From Bacteroidetes bacterium QH_1_64_81 (GTDB taxonomy: Bacteria > Bacteroidota > Rhodothermia > Rhodothermales > Salinibacteraceae): DNA of 14,767 bases. The stretch is from positions 1 to 14,767 of the forward strand of contig PXSX01000020.1 in NCBI GenBank assembly GCA_003022655.1, in the 5' to 3' direction. Of this stretch, positions 1-6,290 are shown one piece after another. How positions within the stretch are numbered: position 1 is the first letter of the stretch; each line of letters starts with the position of its first letter. The notes beneath the pieces are model-generated. The model saw only the letters and a list, made by a program, of their open reading frames with translations, did no database searches and was not told the DNA's origin. The position numbers and the translations under genes are program-made.

Positions 1-620
1 TCGTGAAAGACAGTACCGGGACGGTCGTAAATCGGGTGACGGGGCCCACGTCTCCGGGCTTTCACCGGATCAACTGGGACCTGACCCACGCCGAGAAGGA
101 TGTTGTGGATCTAGGGGCGGAGATTCCAGAGAGCCTCGAAGACGGCGGCTTCCCCGCTACGCCGGGCACCTACACCGCCACCCTCACGAAAGTCCAGAAT
201 GGAGAGGTCACTGAACTGTCTGGGCCGGTGACTTTCGAGGTCACGCCGCTTCGCGAGGGTACGTTGGAGGGGGCGCCCGGCGGGGAGATCACGTCGTTCC
301 GGCAGGAGCTTGAGACCTTCCAGCAGGAGCTTACGGCCGCCTCCAACACGCTCGACGAACAGATTGACAAGGTGCATGCGCTCCAGACCGCGCTCGCGCG
401 GGCCGAGGAGGAGGCGCCGGACTTGGTGAAGCGCCTCCGTGACGCACGCTCGCGCCTGCTCGAACTTCGGGAGGAAATGGAGGGCAGCGAGGCCAAAAAC
501 CAGATCGGCGAGCGCAATCCACCGAGTCCGAGTTCACGCATGTTTGTGGGCTACCGGGCCCTCGGCACCACAGAGGTCCGAGCCGCCGGCGCCCCGCCGA
601 TTGAAAATAGGCAGGACTGA
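1..620 (+). CDS. C-terminal part of a BNR/VPS10-like exo-repeat protein (partial at left edge)
   Basis: The frame is open to the left edge, so only the last 206 or so codons are present; the first in-frame GTG at position 3 is not a real start. The segment begins with a beta-sandwich that includes GFHRINWDLTH and PGTYTATLT. This is the pattern seen at the C-terminus of large secreted Bacteroidota proteins with BNR/sortilin-like beta-propellers (family knowledge). A long helical, coiled-coil-prone stretch of roughly 70 residues follows, then a short tail ending AGAPPIENRQD. The propeller domains, which would define the family firmly, lie outside the window. Such proteins are usually exported and of unknown substrate. 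The tail after ALGTT seems short compared with relatives I remember, possibly an internal deletion. The family call is moderately sure; no enzymatic role can be assigned. Confidence 0.7.
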   Translation, partial: VKDSTGTVVNRVTGPTSPGFHRINWDLTHAEKDVVDLGAEIPESLEDGGFPATPGTYTATLTKVQNGEVTELSGPVTFEVTPLREGTLEGAPGGEITSFRQELETFQQELTAASNTLDEQIDKVHALQTALARAEEEAPDLVKRLRDARSRLLELREEMEGSEAKNQIGERNPPSPSSRMFVGYRALGTTEVRAAGAPPIENRQD

Positions 621-1384
621 CGCCCCCGCCGGCTGCCTCGTCAGAGGAAATTTCCAGAAACGTGACTGTCGCCCCGGCAAATAAAAAACGCCTAAGTGTC
701 TGTTTCACATGTTTTTGGCCCATCAATTCGAATCGACTTGGTTTAAGGGTATAGGGCAACAGTGTAAAGTTGGGCGCTCAGGCTTGAAGACCGTCGAACC
801 TCTCGAATCTGAAGATCCCCGGCCTTGAAAAAATCGGTGTCTCGGAGGTCCCGAAACCGAAACGATCGAAATTCGGCATGCCCGAGCGCTCCGACCGAGG
901 GAAGGAGCGGGAGTTTGGCGAATTTCAGGGGCCCTTGCGGTCATCCTACGTGATGGAGGTTGAGGGGCCTCAGCCGATTTTTTCACAGGGGCCCCTTGCG
1001 GGTCATCCCCACAAAGCTTCGGCCCAGGCAGCCAGGCGGGCGGATTGAAAAGCCGAAGGGCAACGGTGCCAGAATGAACTTTACACCATTGGGGTATAGG
1101 GAATTACCTGCGATGGGAGTGACGTGTGTATGGTGTTTCTAGAACCTGTTTGGCGGAATGTCTGAGGCCTGCGACTTCGTGGATCTCGTGCAGTCTGGAA
1201 ACTACTCGGTCGCTTCGCTCCCAGCGCAGAACGGCTTCTTCACTCCCCCGGTAGCTCACCAGGGGCATGACCTCGCGGGGCTCGACCCCCGCTACAGGGC
1301 TCGTTTGGGCGCCGTTCGCGCACGTCGACCACTGTGTCTCGACATCGGATCCATCCACCAAACAAATTCCAAGAGGTGAACGCT
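621..1384. other. 760-bp spacer with short repeats, no convincing gene
   Basis: No convincing coding region is seen. The stretch holds an imperfect direct repeat (926-946 and 986-1008). It also holds two copies of GGGTATAGGG (747-756 and 1092-1101) and a 10-bp inverted pair, GTGTAAAGTT at 762-771 and AACTTTACAC at 1077-1086. From 1141 onward the sequence changes character. It starts with AGAACCTGTTTGGCG, which resembles the reverse complement of 3307-3321, and then reads as a 73-codon open frame from ATG 1158 to TGA 1379. That frame has GC-rich third positions at first and ends five bases before the lipoprotein start. It has no recognisable relatives, so I do not call it a gene; it could be a remnant of a mobile element. 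Confidence 0.5.
926..1008 (+). repeat. Two imperfect direct copies of a 21-23 bp sequence
   Basis: Copy one (926-946) reads CAGGGGCCCTTGCGGTCATC plus one C. Copy two (986-1008) is the same apart from one extra C in the C run and one extra G in the G run. The starts are 60 bp apart. Both differences are single-base changes in homopolymer length, as expected if one sequence was duplicated and then drifted by slippage. No function is apparent. Confidence 0.6.
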
Positions 1385-2932
1385 ATGGAGCGTTTCTTGC
1401 AATACCCGAACTGGACGATGGACGTTTACCTGGCGTTCACCGTAGTTGCCGTTTGTTTTGGACTGATCGGCTGCGACAGCAATCCACCCGGCGATAACGG
1501 CGACAACCAGCCACCAAAGGCGGTGGCCGAGGCCAGCCCGACGGATACGACAACCAACGCTGAGGTGACCTTCGATGCTAGTGGCTCAACGGATCCTGAT
1601 GATGACGCCGGATCCTTAACCTACGACTGGGAGTTTGGCGACGGAGACAGTGGCGGTGGTGAGACGACCAATCACACGTACGGGTCGGCCGGTGAGTACA
1701 CCGCCGAACTATCCGTCTCCGACGGTGAAAGATCAGAAACCGATGAGGTGACCGTCTCGATCACAGACGCGGCTCCCGACAGCGTGGCCATCACCTACCG
1801 GCCGCTGGATACGGACGGGAATGTGCTCGAAGACGCCCAAGTCACCGACGGTGCGGTCACCGGCACCGGGGAGTTTACCGACTCGGTTGCCTACAGCACG
1901 AACTCGCGAGAGGTGACCGCCGAGCGTGACGGCTACGAGAATGGATCCAGCACGTACACTCCCACAAGTTCACAGACCGTCGAGATTACACTGGCCGAGA
2001 AGACGGCCGAAGTGACGGTGACGGCCGAGGCGTTAGAGACGGAGGTCGAACTCTCCTCCCAGTTGGAGCTTTCAGCTGATGGTGAGACTAAAGCCTCTGG
2101 TGTGGCTCCGTTGACCACCGAGGTGTCCGTGAGCGTGGATGAACTGACGGTGTCGGCCGCCGAGCACGAGCAAGATAGCGAAGTGTATGCCGACACCAGT
2201 GCCACCTTTATGCTCGAGGATTCGCCGGTCACAGTCGGCCAGCGGCGTGTGGCCCACTGTATGAACGGTCTGGATAACGACGGCGATGGACTCGTCGGTA
2301 TCTGGACGGATGAGGACGGCAACGACATCCCCACCGAGGGTGACAGCGGTGATCCTGGGTGTACGTCCGGGTCGGATGACAATGAAAATCATCGGGTGTA
2401 TACGCGTACAGGTTATGGTGGCGGATTCAATGACACGACGTTTGTTTCAAGTGATCCTGACCACTGGAAAAGCGAAGCCGCCTATGCCGACTTTCCCACA
2501 CATATTCAGATTACTGTGGGTAACATTTTTTCGAGCGCTGATGTGAAGGTTTCGTCAAACGAAGACGGGGAAAGCTTCGCCGTCCGTTTTGAATGCGGTT
2601 CGTCTATAAATATCACTGAAATTGTAGAAGACGATCCGTCAGTCGATGGCTGGCACTCGCCGATGGTACTTGGTATCGAATCCTCATGGTTTGCCGAAAG
2701 CACCACCTGTGATTTGATAACGTTGCATAAAGCCTTTATCGACGACGATCCGGGTGACGGCAACGATGATGTGATCTTCGGGTATCCCGAGCGTACCGGT
2801 AAGACGGTGTTCTCTTGGGTGTACGAGCCGGACCACCCCGATCTCAACAAGTCCATGGCCAAACCTGAAACGGCTGGACCTGATGGTGTGACGGTGCGAT
2901 CGACTGGCTATGTGGACACCGGCAGACAGTAA
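1385..2932 (+). CDS. PKD-domain lipoprotein with a Ca-binding-like Asp/Asn loop
   Basis: Predicted 515-residue exported lipoprotein. The ATG at 1385 is chosen over an upstream in-frame ATG at 1334 because AGAGGTGA (1372-1379) sits five bases before it and the product then begins with a signal peptide. A hydrophobic segment (residues 14-29) ends in the lipobox LIGC with Cys30. Residues about 45-127 form a PKD domain, seen in FDASGSTDPDDD, YDWEFGDGDS and the H-x-Y-x-x-x-G-x-Y pattern. A Thr/Val/Glu-rich beta region follows to about 285. Then come Cys292, NGLDNDGDGL and DPGC (Cys326), a motif recurring in secreted bacterial proteins and probably a calcium-binding loop closed by a disulfide. The last 180 residues match nothing I recognise. 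The product is very acidic and probably lies on the cell surface in adhesion or polymer binding (inference). The gene is flanked by imperfect inverted repeats and a transposase remnant, suggesting it may be acquired. Confidence 0.85.
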   Translation: MERFLQYPNWTMDVYLAFTVVAVCFGLIGCDSNPPGDNGDNQPPKAVAEASPTDTTTNAEVTFDASGSTDPDDDAGSLTYDWEFGDGDSGGGETTNHTYGSAGEYTAELSVSDGERSETDEVTVSITDAAPDSVAITYRPLDTDGNVLEDAQVTDGAVTGTGEFTDSVAYSTNSREVTAERDGYENGSSTYTPTSSQTVEITLAEKTAEVTVTAEALETEVELSSQLELSADGETKASGVAPLTTEVSVSVDELTVSAAEHEQDSEVYADTSATFMLEDSPVTVGQRRVAHCMNGLDNDGDGLVGIWTDEDGNDIPTEGDSGDPGCTSGSDDNENHRVYTRTGYGGGFNDTTFVSSDPDHWKSEAAYADFPTHIQITVGNIFSSADVKVSSNEDGESFAVRFECGSSINITEIVEDDPSVDGWHSPMVLGIESSWFAESTTCDLITLHKAFIDDDPGDGNDDVIFGYPERTGKTVFSWVYEPDHPDLNKSMAKPETAGPDGVTVRSTGYVDTGRQ

Positions 2933-2962
2933 CCACAGCCACAGCTGTTTCTCCCGCAGCAC

Positions 2963-2990
2963 CCCAACACTTTCCTAGTAAAGTGTTGGG
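2963..2990 (+). other. Hairpin 1 behind the lipoprotein gene
   Basis: A perfect 11-bp inverted repeat, CCCAACACTTT (2963-2973) against AAAGTGTTGGG (2980-2990), with a 6-nt loop. It starts 30 bases after the lipoprotein stop codon. No T run follows, so it is not a standard terminator by itself. It is the first member of a pair with the hairpin at 3004-3027. Confidence 0.75.
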
Positions 2991-3003
2991 TTGAGCAACA
3001 CCA

Positions 3004-3027
3004 CAGCACTTTTCGAGCAAAGTGCTG
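3004..3027 (+). other. Hairpin 2, a diverged copy of hairpin 1 with a compensatory change
   Basis: A 9-bp stem, CAGCACTTT (3004-3012) against AAAGTGCTG (3019-3027), again with a 6-nt loop. Compared with hairpin 1, one A-T pair has become G-C on both arms, so pairing is kept. The spacers after each hairpin are also alike (TTGAGCAACA and CAAGCACAACA). The two units are about 40 bp apart and look like a tandem duplication under selection for RNA or DNA folding. Confidence 0.7.
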
Positions 3028-3040
3028 GGCAAGCACAACA

Positions 3041-3085
3041 CCCCCTCACCACGAGCGATGAGCGTTCGTGGTGAGGGGGATTTTT
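3041..3085 (+). terminator. Strong intrinsic terminator after the lipoprotein gene
   Basis: The arms CCCCCTCACCACGA (3041-3054) and TCGTGGTGAGGGGG (3066-3079) pair perfectly over 14 bp. Three more pairs, one of them G-T, can form inside, leaving a short loop. The right arm is followed by A and five T residues (3081-3085). This is a classic factor-independent terminator in plus orientation and closes the lipoprotein transcription unit after the two preceding hairpins. Confidence 0.88.
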
Positions 3086-3141
3086 ACCCAGCCCTTGCGC
3101 GTACGTGTTCAGCGATTCCGCAGGTTCGTCTGTAGGTTGGA

Positions 3142-3312
3142 GCAATGGTGGTCCGGCGGAAACTCAGCTGGGGCAATCGCACATCGCGCGGTGCGGGGGC
3201 ATTCGAGCGGATGGCGAGTGTGCTGGAGACGTGTGCCAAACAAGGGCGTTCAGTCCTGGATTACCTCACGGCAACGATGTCGCTGGGCACGGAGCCGCTC
3301 CCCCTTCGCTAA
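3142..3312 (+). pseudogene. 3' remnant of an IS66-like transposase gene
   Basis: A 55-codon open frame from ATG 3145 to TAA 3310-3312 reads RRKLSWGNRTSRGAGAFERM, then ASVLETCAKQGRSVLDYLTA and a short tail. The pattern G-x3-F-x-R-M/I-x-S-V-x2-T-C-x-K/Q-Q-x-R-x-V-L-D-Y-L-T is the conserved C-terminus of a large group of transposases annotated as IS66 family (family knowledge). All of the DDE catalytic region is missing, and the frame is closed upstream by TAG at 3133-3135. It is therefore a decayed fragment. Its stop codon falls inside a sequence (3307-3321) that resembles an inverted copy of 1141-1155, as expected if this is the right end of an insertion sequence. It lies 43 bp from the 3' end of the tRNA-Phe gene. 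Confidence 0.75.
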
Positions 3313-3327
3313 ACAGGTGCTCTGTTT
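3311..3327 (-). other. Small hairpin downstream of tRNA-Phe
   Basis: AAACAG (3311-3316) and CTGTTT (3322-3327) form a perfect 6-bp stem with a 5-nt loop. On the minus strand it lies about 29 bases past the tRNA 3' end and its right arm ends in TTT, so it might help terminate the tRNA transcript. It also overlaps the proposed right end of the mobile-element remnant, so the pairing may instead reflect that repeat. Confidence 0.3.
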
Positions 3328-3355
3328 CACCGACACGTAGACGAGAATGGCGTTG

Positions 3356-3428
3356 TGGCCAGGGGCGGATTCGAACCGCCGACACACGGCTTTTCAGGCC
3401 GTTGCTCTACCGCCTGAGCTACCTGGCC
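3356..3428 (-). tRNA. tRNA-Phe (anticodon GAA)
   Basis: Read on the minus strand, all cloverleaf parts are present. The acceptor stem is GGCCAGG/CCTGGCC with discriminator A. The D arm is GCTC-AGGCGGTA-GAGC, the anticodon stem ACGGC/GCCGT with loop CTGAAAA, the variable loop GTGTC, and the T arm GGCGG-TTCGAAT-CCGCC. Loop positions 34-36 are GAA, giving phenylalanine. The gene is 73 nt and the 3' CCA is not encoded: the next three bases are CAA. It lies between the IS66-like fragment and nadK. The open frames on the plus strand crossing it are artefacts of the tRNA sequence. Confidence 0.97.
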
Positions 3429-3483
3429 GGTCAGGCACCGCCGGGTTTTTCGCGGGCAGATGCGAGCCCTATGTGTCGGTCGC

Positions 3484-3515
3484 GTCCGTGTCTTTCAACG
3501 ATGAGGCACACGGAC
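3484..3515 (-). terminator. Terminator-like hairpin downstream of nadK
   Basis: GTCCGTGT (3484-3491) and ACACGGAC (3508-3515) form a perfect 8-bp stem with a 16-nt loop. It starts 11 bases past the nadK stop codon and precedes the tRNA gene. No T run follows on the minus strand, so it is a weak terminator candidate or an mRNA 3'-end stabiliser. Confidence 0.4.
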
Positions 3516-3526
3516 CACAGCCTCCG

Positions 3527-4459
3527 TCACCAGGGGGCGTCTCGATCCTTGGGGGAAGGGTCGCTCGCGTTAGCCGAATCGTCCGAACGGCGCACCCCCC
3601 ACATCAGTTTCGACCGAAGCGTGTGGAAAAAGTGTTGGCCCGGGAGCTTGACGAGGTTCACGGTGTGGGGGGCCCGTTCGACGCTGAACTCGAGGTCGTG
3701 CTCTTCAAACATGGTGCTCCGCCCATCCGCCGCAAACACGTACGGTTGGTCGTTCTGCGAAACCCGGCAGGTGATGGTGGCCTCGGCGGGCAAAACGATG
3801 GGCCGGACGGTGAGGGTGTGAGGGGCGATCGGAGTGAGAACGACGGCCTCCACGCCGGGTGCAATGATGGGACCTCCGGTCGAGAGCGAATAGGCGGTCG
3901 ATCCGGTCGGCGTGCCGATAATCAGGCCGTCGGCCCAGTAGGTGTTGAGAGGGGTGCCGTTCACGATCACCTCAATTTCGATGAGGCCTGCCGCCCCGCT
4001 GCGGTCGAGCACGAACTCGTTCAGGGCCCACTTGGTGTCGAAGGCCGGGTGGGAGTCCAACTGGGCCTGAAGGACCAGGCGTTCCTCGACGCGGTAGTTG
4101 CCCGCCTCCAGCGCGTCGAGCGCGTCGTGGATCTGCTCGATCTCGATGTCGGCCAGAAAGCCAAGGCGCCCAATGTTTACCCCCAGGAGGGGCGTGTCAT
4201 TGGGGCCCGTCAGGTGGGCACTGCGCAACAGCGTCCCGTCTCCGCCGAAGGACAACACCAAGTCGCCCGCCTCGGCGATATTGGAAACGGCGTGATCATC
4301 GCAGACTGCAGGGGCGAACAGGTCGCGCTCAACGAGGCCGTCCGCGATCGGCTCATGGATCCAGAACTCGCGGTCCTCGTCGAGCAGTCGCTGAACCAGC
4401 GAGGCGAGGGGATCCCACAGATTTTCTTTGGTTGGATTGCCGGTGATGCCATAGATCAT
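3527..4459 (-). CDS. nadK: NAD kinase
   Basis: ATP-dependent NAD kinase of 310 residues, which phosphorylates NAD+ to NADP+ in the cytoplasm and is usually essential. The diagnostic motifs are in order: GGDGT at 72-76 with catalytic Asp74, NIGRLGFLA at 95-103, the NE pair of NEFVLDR at 147-148, Asp177 in WADGLI, and GTPTGSTAYSLSTGGP at 182-197. The C-terminus FFHTLRSKLMWG is also typical, and the length is normal for the family. The ATG at 4457-4459 gives an N-terminus (MIYGITGNPTK) that starts on the first beta strand, as expected. No Shine-Dalgarno sequence is visible. The gene stands alone, with 577 bp between its start and the upstream stress-protein gene's ATG in the same direction, and the gap before it includes a 12-C tract. 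tRNA-Phe follows on the same strand. Confidence 0.96.
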   Translation of the reverse strand: MIYGITGNPTKENLWDPLASLVQRLLDEDREFWIHEPIADGLVERDLFAPAVCDDHAVSNIAEAGDLVLSFGGDGTLLRSAHLTGPNDTPLLGVNIGRLGFLADIEIEQIHDALDALEAGNYRVEERLVLQAQLDSHPAFDTKWALNEFVLDRSGAAGLIEIEVIVNGTPLNTYWADGLIIGTPTGSTAYSLSTGGPIIAPGVEAVVLTPIAPHTLTVRPIVLPAEATITCRVSQNDQPYVFAADGRSTMFEEHDLEFSVERAPHTVNLVKLPGQHFFHTLRSKLMWGVRRSDDSANASDPSPKDRDAPW

Positions 4460-4665
4460 GGGCGGTCAGACAGGTCAATGGGAGAGGGATATACCAATCT
4501 GTGGAGACGTTCCTGAAGCCTGCGCCGACGAGCATAGTACAGCGTCAACCGTCATTCTACGGAGGGAGGACGCGGAGATGGGAGGATGCGGAGACCGTGC
4601 CACGCCGAGCACGTCCCCGCGTCTTCCGATCCCCGCGTCTCATACGCTCTTCGCCCTTTGCCCTT

Positions 4666-4677
4666 CCCCCCCCCCCC
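4666..4677. repeat. Homopolymer of 12 C in the nadK upstream region
   Basis: A run of 12 C bases (12 G on the coding strand of nadK) lies about 200 bp upstream of the nadK start and 50 bp past the stress-protein stop. The surrounding 4460-4726 spacer is GC-rich and low in complexity, with repeated ACGC/GACGC units and a small CACGC-CTAT-GCGTG hairpin at 4712-4725. Runs of this length are prone to slipped-strand length change; assembly error is also possible. Confidence 0.8.
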
Positions 4678-4726
4678 GACGCACGAGGACGCCCACACGC
4701 AAGCACGCAGACACGCCTATGCGTGA

Positions 4727-5149
4727 CTACGGGCGAACAAGGTACACGGAGCACGGGGCGAAGACCGCCACCTGGTGGCTCACCGTTCCGACCTGCGCCT
4801 CGGAATCGTCGCGCTCGACTTTGTGGGAGCGCATCACGATCAGATCGGTGTCCTCCTCGTCGGCCACCTCGGTCACCTTCGGCCCCCGCTCGCCGTACAC
4901 GATGGTGGACTGGACCTCAAAGCCGTTGGCCCCCATCTCGGCGGCCCAGGCTTCCATTTTTGCTTCGGCGTCCTCCCGAAGCTCTTCGTAGAACTCATCC
5001 ATCTCGCCGGGCTCTTCGTCCTGGAGCGTTTCGATGACGTGGAGCAACTGGATTCGCGTCTGGTCCGTGGCGCCCAGTTCCTGGGCCGTGTCCAGGACGT
5101 ATTCGTTCGTGCTGGAAAGATCGACCGGGACCAAGATGGAGTCGTACAT
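4727..5149 (-). CDS. Universal stress protein (UspA) family, degenerate nucleotide site
   Basis: A 140-residue single-domain Usp fold protein. It starts MYDSILVPVDLS, the standard first beta strand, which is why I prefer the ATG at 5147-5149 over an in-frame TTG five codons upstream. The core strands LLHVIE and DLIVMRSHK and the C-terminal APCSVYLVRP match the family. In ATP-binding members the fourth strand is followed by G-x2-G-x9-G-S/T. Here the first part is replaced by RSHKVERDDSEAQ, and only GTVSHQVAVFAPCSV remains. It is therefore likely a non-ATP-binding or altered-ligand type (inference). Such proteins are cytoplasmic and usually form dimers in stress responses. A promoter-like TTTCCA-N17-TACAAT lies about 95 bp upstream. 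The gene is divergent from the J-domain gene at 5303. Confidence 0.88.
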   Translation of the reverse strand: MYDSILVPVDLSSTNEYVLDTAQELGATDQTRIQLLHVIETLQDEEPGEMDEFYEELREDAEAKMEAWAAEMGANGFEVQSTIVYGERGPKVTEVADEEDTDLIVMRSHKVERDDSEAQVGTVSHQVAVFAPCSVYLVRP

Positions 5150-5243
5150 GAGAACGGTTCGCAATTCGAAAGGCTCTAGATCGAGGAATCTGCTGGTTCG
5201 GCAGCCCGCTGATTGTGCACAGGAGCGTGGATCTCACACTCCT

Positions 5244-5272
5244 ATTGTATCATTTAAACTCCGAAGTGGAAA
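5244..5272 (-). promoter_or_regulatory. Candidate sigma-70-like promoter for the stress protein gene
   Basis: On the minus strand TTTCCA (complement of 5267-5272) is followed by exactly 17 bases and TACAAT (complement of 5244-5249). The -10 box matches the consensus at five of six positions and the -35 box at four of six. It sits in a local AT-rich patch within a GC-rich spacer between two divergent genes, so the same patch may also serve the plus-strand gene. Confidence 0.4.
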
Positions 5273-5302
5273 GCCACGGCACGAGTCCCGCCAACTGCGA
5301 GC

Positions 5303-5992
5303 ATGACCCAGCCCGACCTTCAGGAGCTACGCCGGTCCCTTGCCGGGCGCCTGCAGGAGAAGGCCGAGTTGGAGCAGCAGGTCCGGGCCCTGCAGTCGCA
5401 ATACGAAGAGAAGGTGGCCCCTCTCCAGGAGGAAGTGCTTCGGCTGCAGATGAAGCGCCTCAAGGAGGCGGCCCAGGCCCGCATGCGAAGCGCCCGCCTC
5501 CGGAATGCCTACCACGACGCGCAGGACGCCTACGAGGAGTTTCAGGAGCAACGGGCCGCCGCCCCCTCCTCCGCTGGGGCGTCCGAGGAAGATCTGAAGG
5601 CGACCTACCGGCGGGCCACGAAGCTGTGTCACCCCGATGCGGTGGCCGACCCGTACCACGAGGAGGCGGCGGCCACGTTTCAGGCCCTCGAGTCGGCCTA
5701 CGACGCCGACCAGACCGAAGCCGTCCGGGCCATCGCCGAGGACCTGGACACGTGGGGATTCCCCCGGCCGCCCTCGGCCCCAGCGGATCGATCGGACGTC
5801 CACGCGGAGGCTTCTCTGCGTCGAGCCGTGTCGGATCTGGAGGCCTCCATCGAGCAGCTTCGGGCGTCCGAGGCGTACCGGACAGCGACGGAATCCACCG
5901 GTGCGGATGCTGAGTCGGTCGTTGGGGCGCGGAAGCAGGCGCTCCTGCAAAAGCTGCGCGAGCTCAAGCGCCGACAGCGCGCCCGGTTCTGA
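5303..5992 (+). CDS. Coiled-coil protein with internal J domain
   Basis: A 229-residue soluble protein. Residues 1-85 are a nearly unbroken charged helix with coiled-coil character (QEKAELEQQVRALQSQYEEK and following). Residues about 93-145 form a J domain, EEDLKATYRRATKLCHPDAV, with the HPD tripeptide at 110-112, then FQALESAYDADQTEAVRAI. The tail (165-229) is another charged helix rich in Arg at the end. J domains stimulate the ATPase of DnaK-type Hsp70s through HPD, so this is likely an Hsp70 partner. It lacks the Gly/Phe and zinc regions of DnaJ itself and is not a general DnaJ. The helices may bind a specific client or dimerise (inference). No strong ribosome binding site is seen. The stop is followed by a short CCGAG-ACGA-CTCGG hairpin at 6000-6013. 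It is divergent from the Usp gene and 298 bp upstream of mutS. Confidence 0.82.
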   Translation: MTQPDLQELRRSLAGRLQEKAELEQQVRALQSQYEEKVAPLQEEVLRLQMKRLKEAAQARMRSARLRNAYHDAQDAYEEFQEQRAAAPSSAGASEEDLKATYRRATKLCHPDAVADPYHEEAAATFQALESAYDADQTEAVRAIAEDLDTWGFPRPPSAPADRSDVHAEASLRRAVSDLEASIEQLRASEAYRTATESTGADAESVVGARKQALLQKLRELKRRQRARF

Positions 5993-6042
5993 ATCCCAGC
6001 CGAGACGACTCGGATCGCCCCATTTCTCGATGCCTCAGGCCA

Positions 6043-6071
6043 TTGTGATTTGGGGCGTGGACGGCTACATT
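6043..6071 (+). promoter_or_regulatory. Candidate sigma-70-like promoter upstream of mutS
   Basis: TTGTGA (6043-6048), a 17-base spacer and TACATT (6066-6071) lie in the spacer before mutS. A start near 6078 would leave a leader of about 210 bases before the mutS ATG. That leader shows short near-repeats around CACGAGTCACGCATCACGG but no structure I can name. Support is by motif and spacing only. Confidence 0.35.
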
Positions 6072-6290
6072 GTATCGATGCATGAAGCCGGGGTAGGCGG
6101 AGAGTTGCAAGTCGAAAGGTGCTGGGTATTGAGTCGGAGAAGATGTGCAGCGTGAAGACAGGATGCATGAGAGCGACGTGTCGTCATCCACGAGTCACGC
6201 ATCACGGTTCACGAATCATTCCGGTACCGGCCGTCTGCGGAGGGAAGCCCTTGCATTTAAAGAGTCAGTGTTGATCCCATACAGATCTCT

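Larger units (their letters stand above)
1141..3321 (+). mobile_element. Possible remnant insertion element bounded by imperfect inverted repeats
   Basis: The left sequence at 1141-1160 begins AGAACCTGTTTGGCG. The reverse complement of the right sequence ending at 3321 begins AGCACCTGTTTAGCG. Fifteen of 20 positions agree, including an uninterrupted ACCTGTTT. The right copy overlaps the stop codon of the IS66-like transposase remnant, where a terminal repeat would be expected. The interior is mainly the PKD lipoprotein gene and its three hairpins, so either the element carries cargo or the lipoprotein gene now occupies the former transposase body. I found no clear target-site duplication, and the match could be chance. 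Treat the boundaries as a hypothesis. Confidence 0.35.

Noticed and set aside
2963..3085. CRISPR array or integron attC cluster
   Set aside because: There are only two related hairpins, with diverged sequences and no regular spacers, integrase or cas gene.
3105..4516. Long plus-strand open frames crossing the tRNA and nadK
   Set aside because: They include GADSNRRHTAFQAVALPPEL and GRIRTADTRLFRPLLYRLSY, well-known false peptides made by reading antisense to a tRNA; the rest is antisense to nadK.
5215..5913. Plus-strand frame overlapping the coiled-coil J protein
   Set aside because: It is Gly/Arg/Pro-rich with no domain, while the overlapping frame has a clear J domain.
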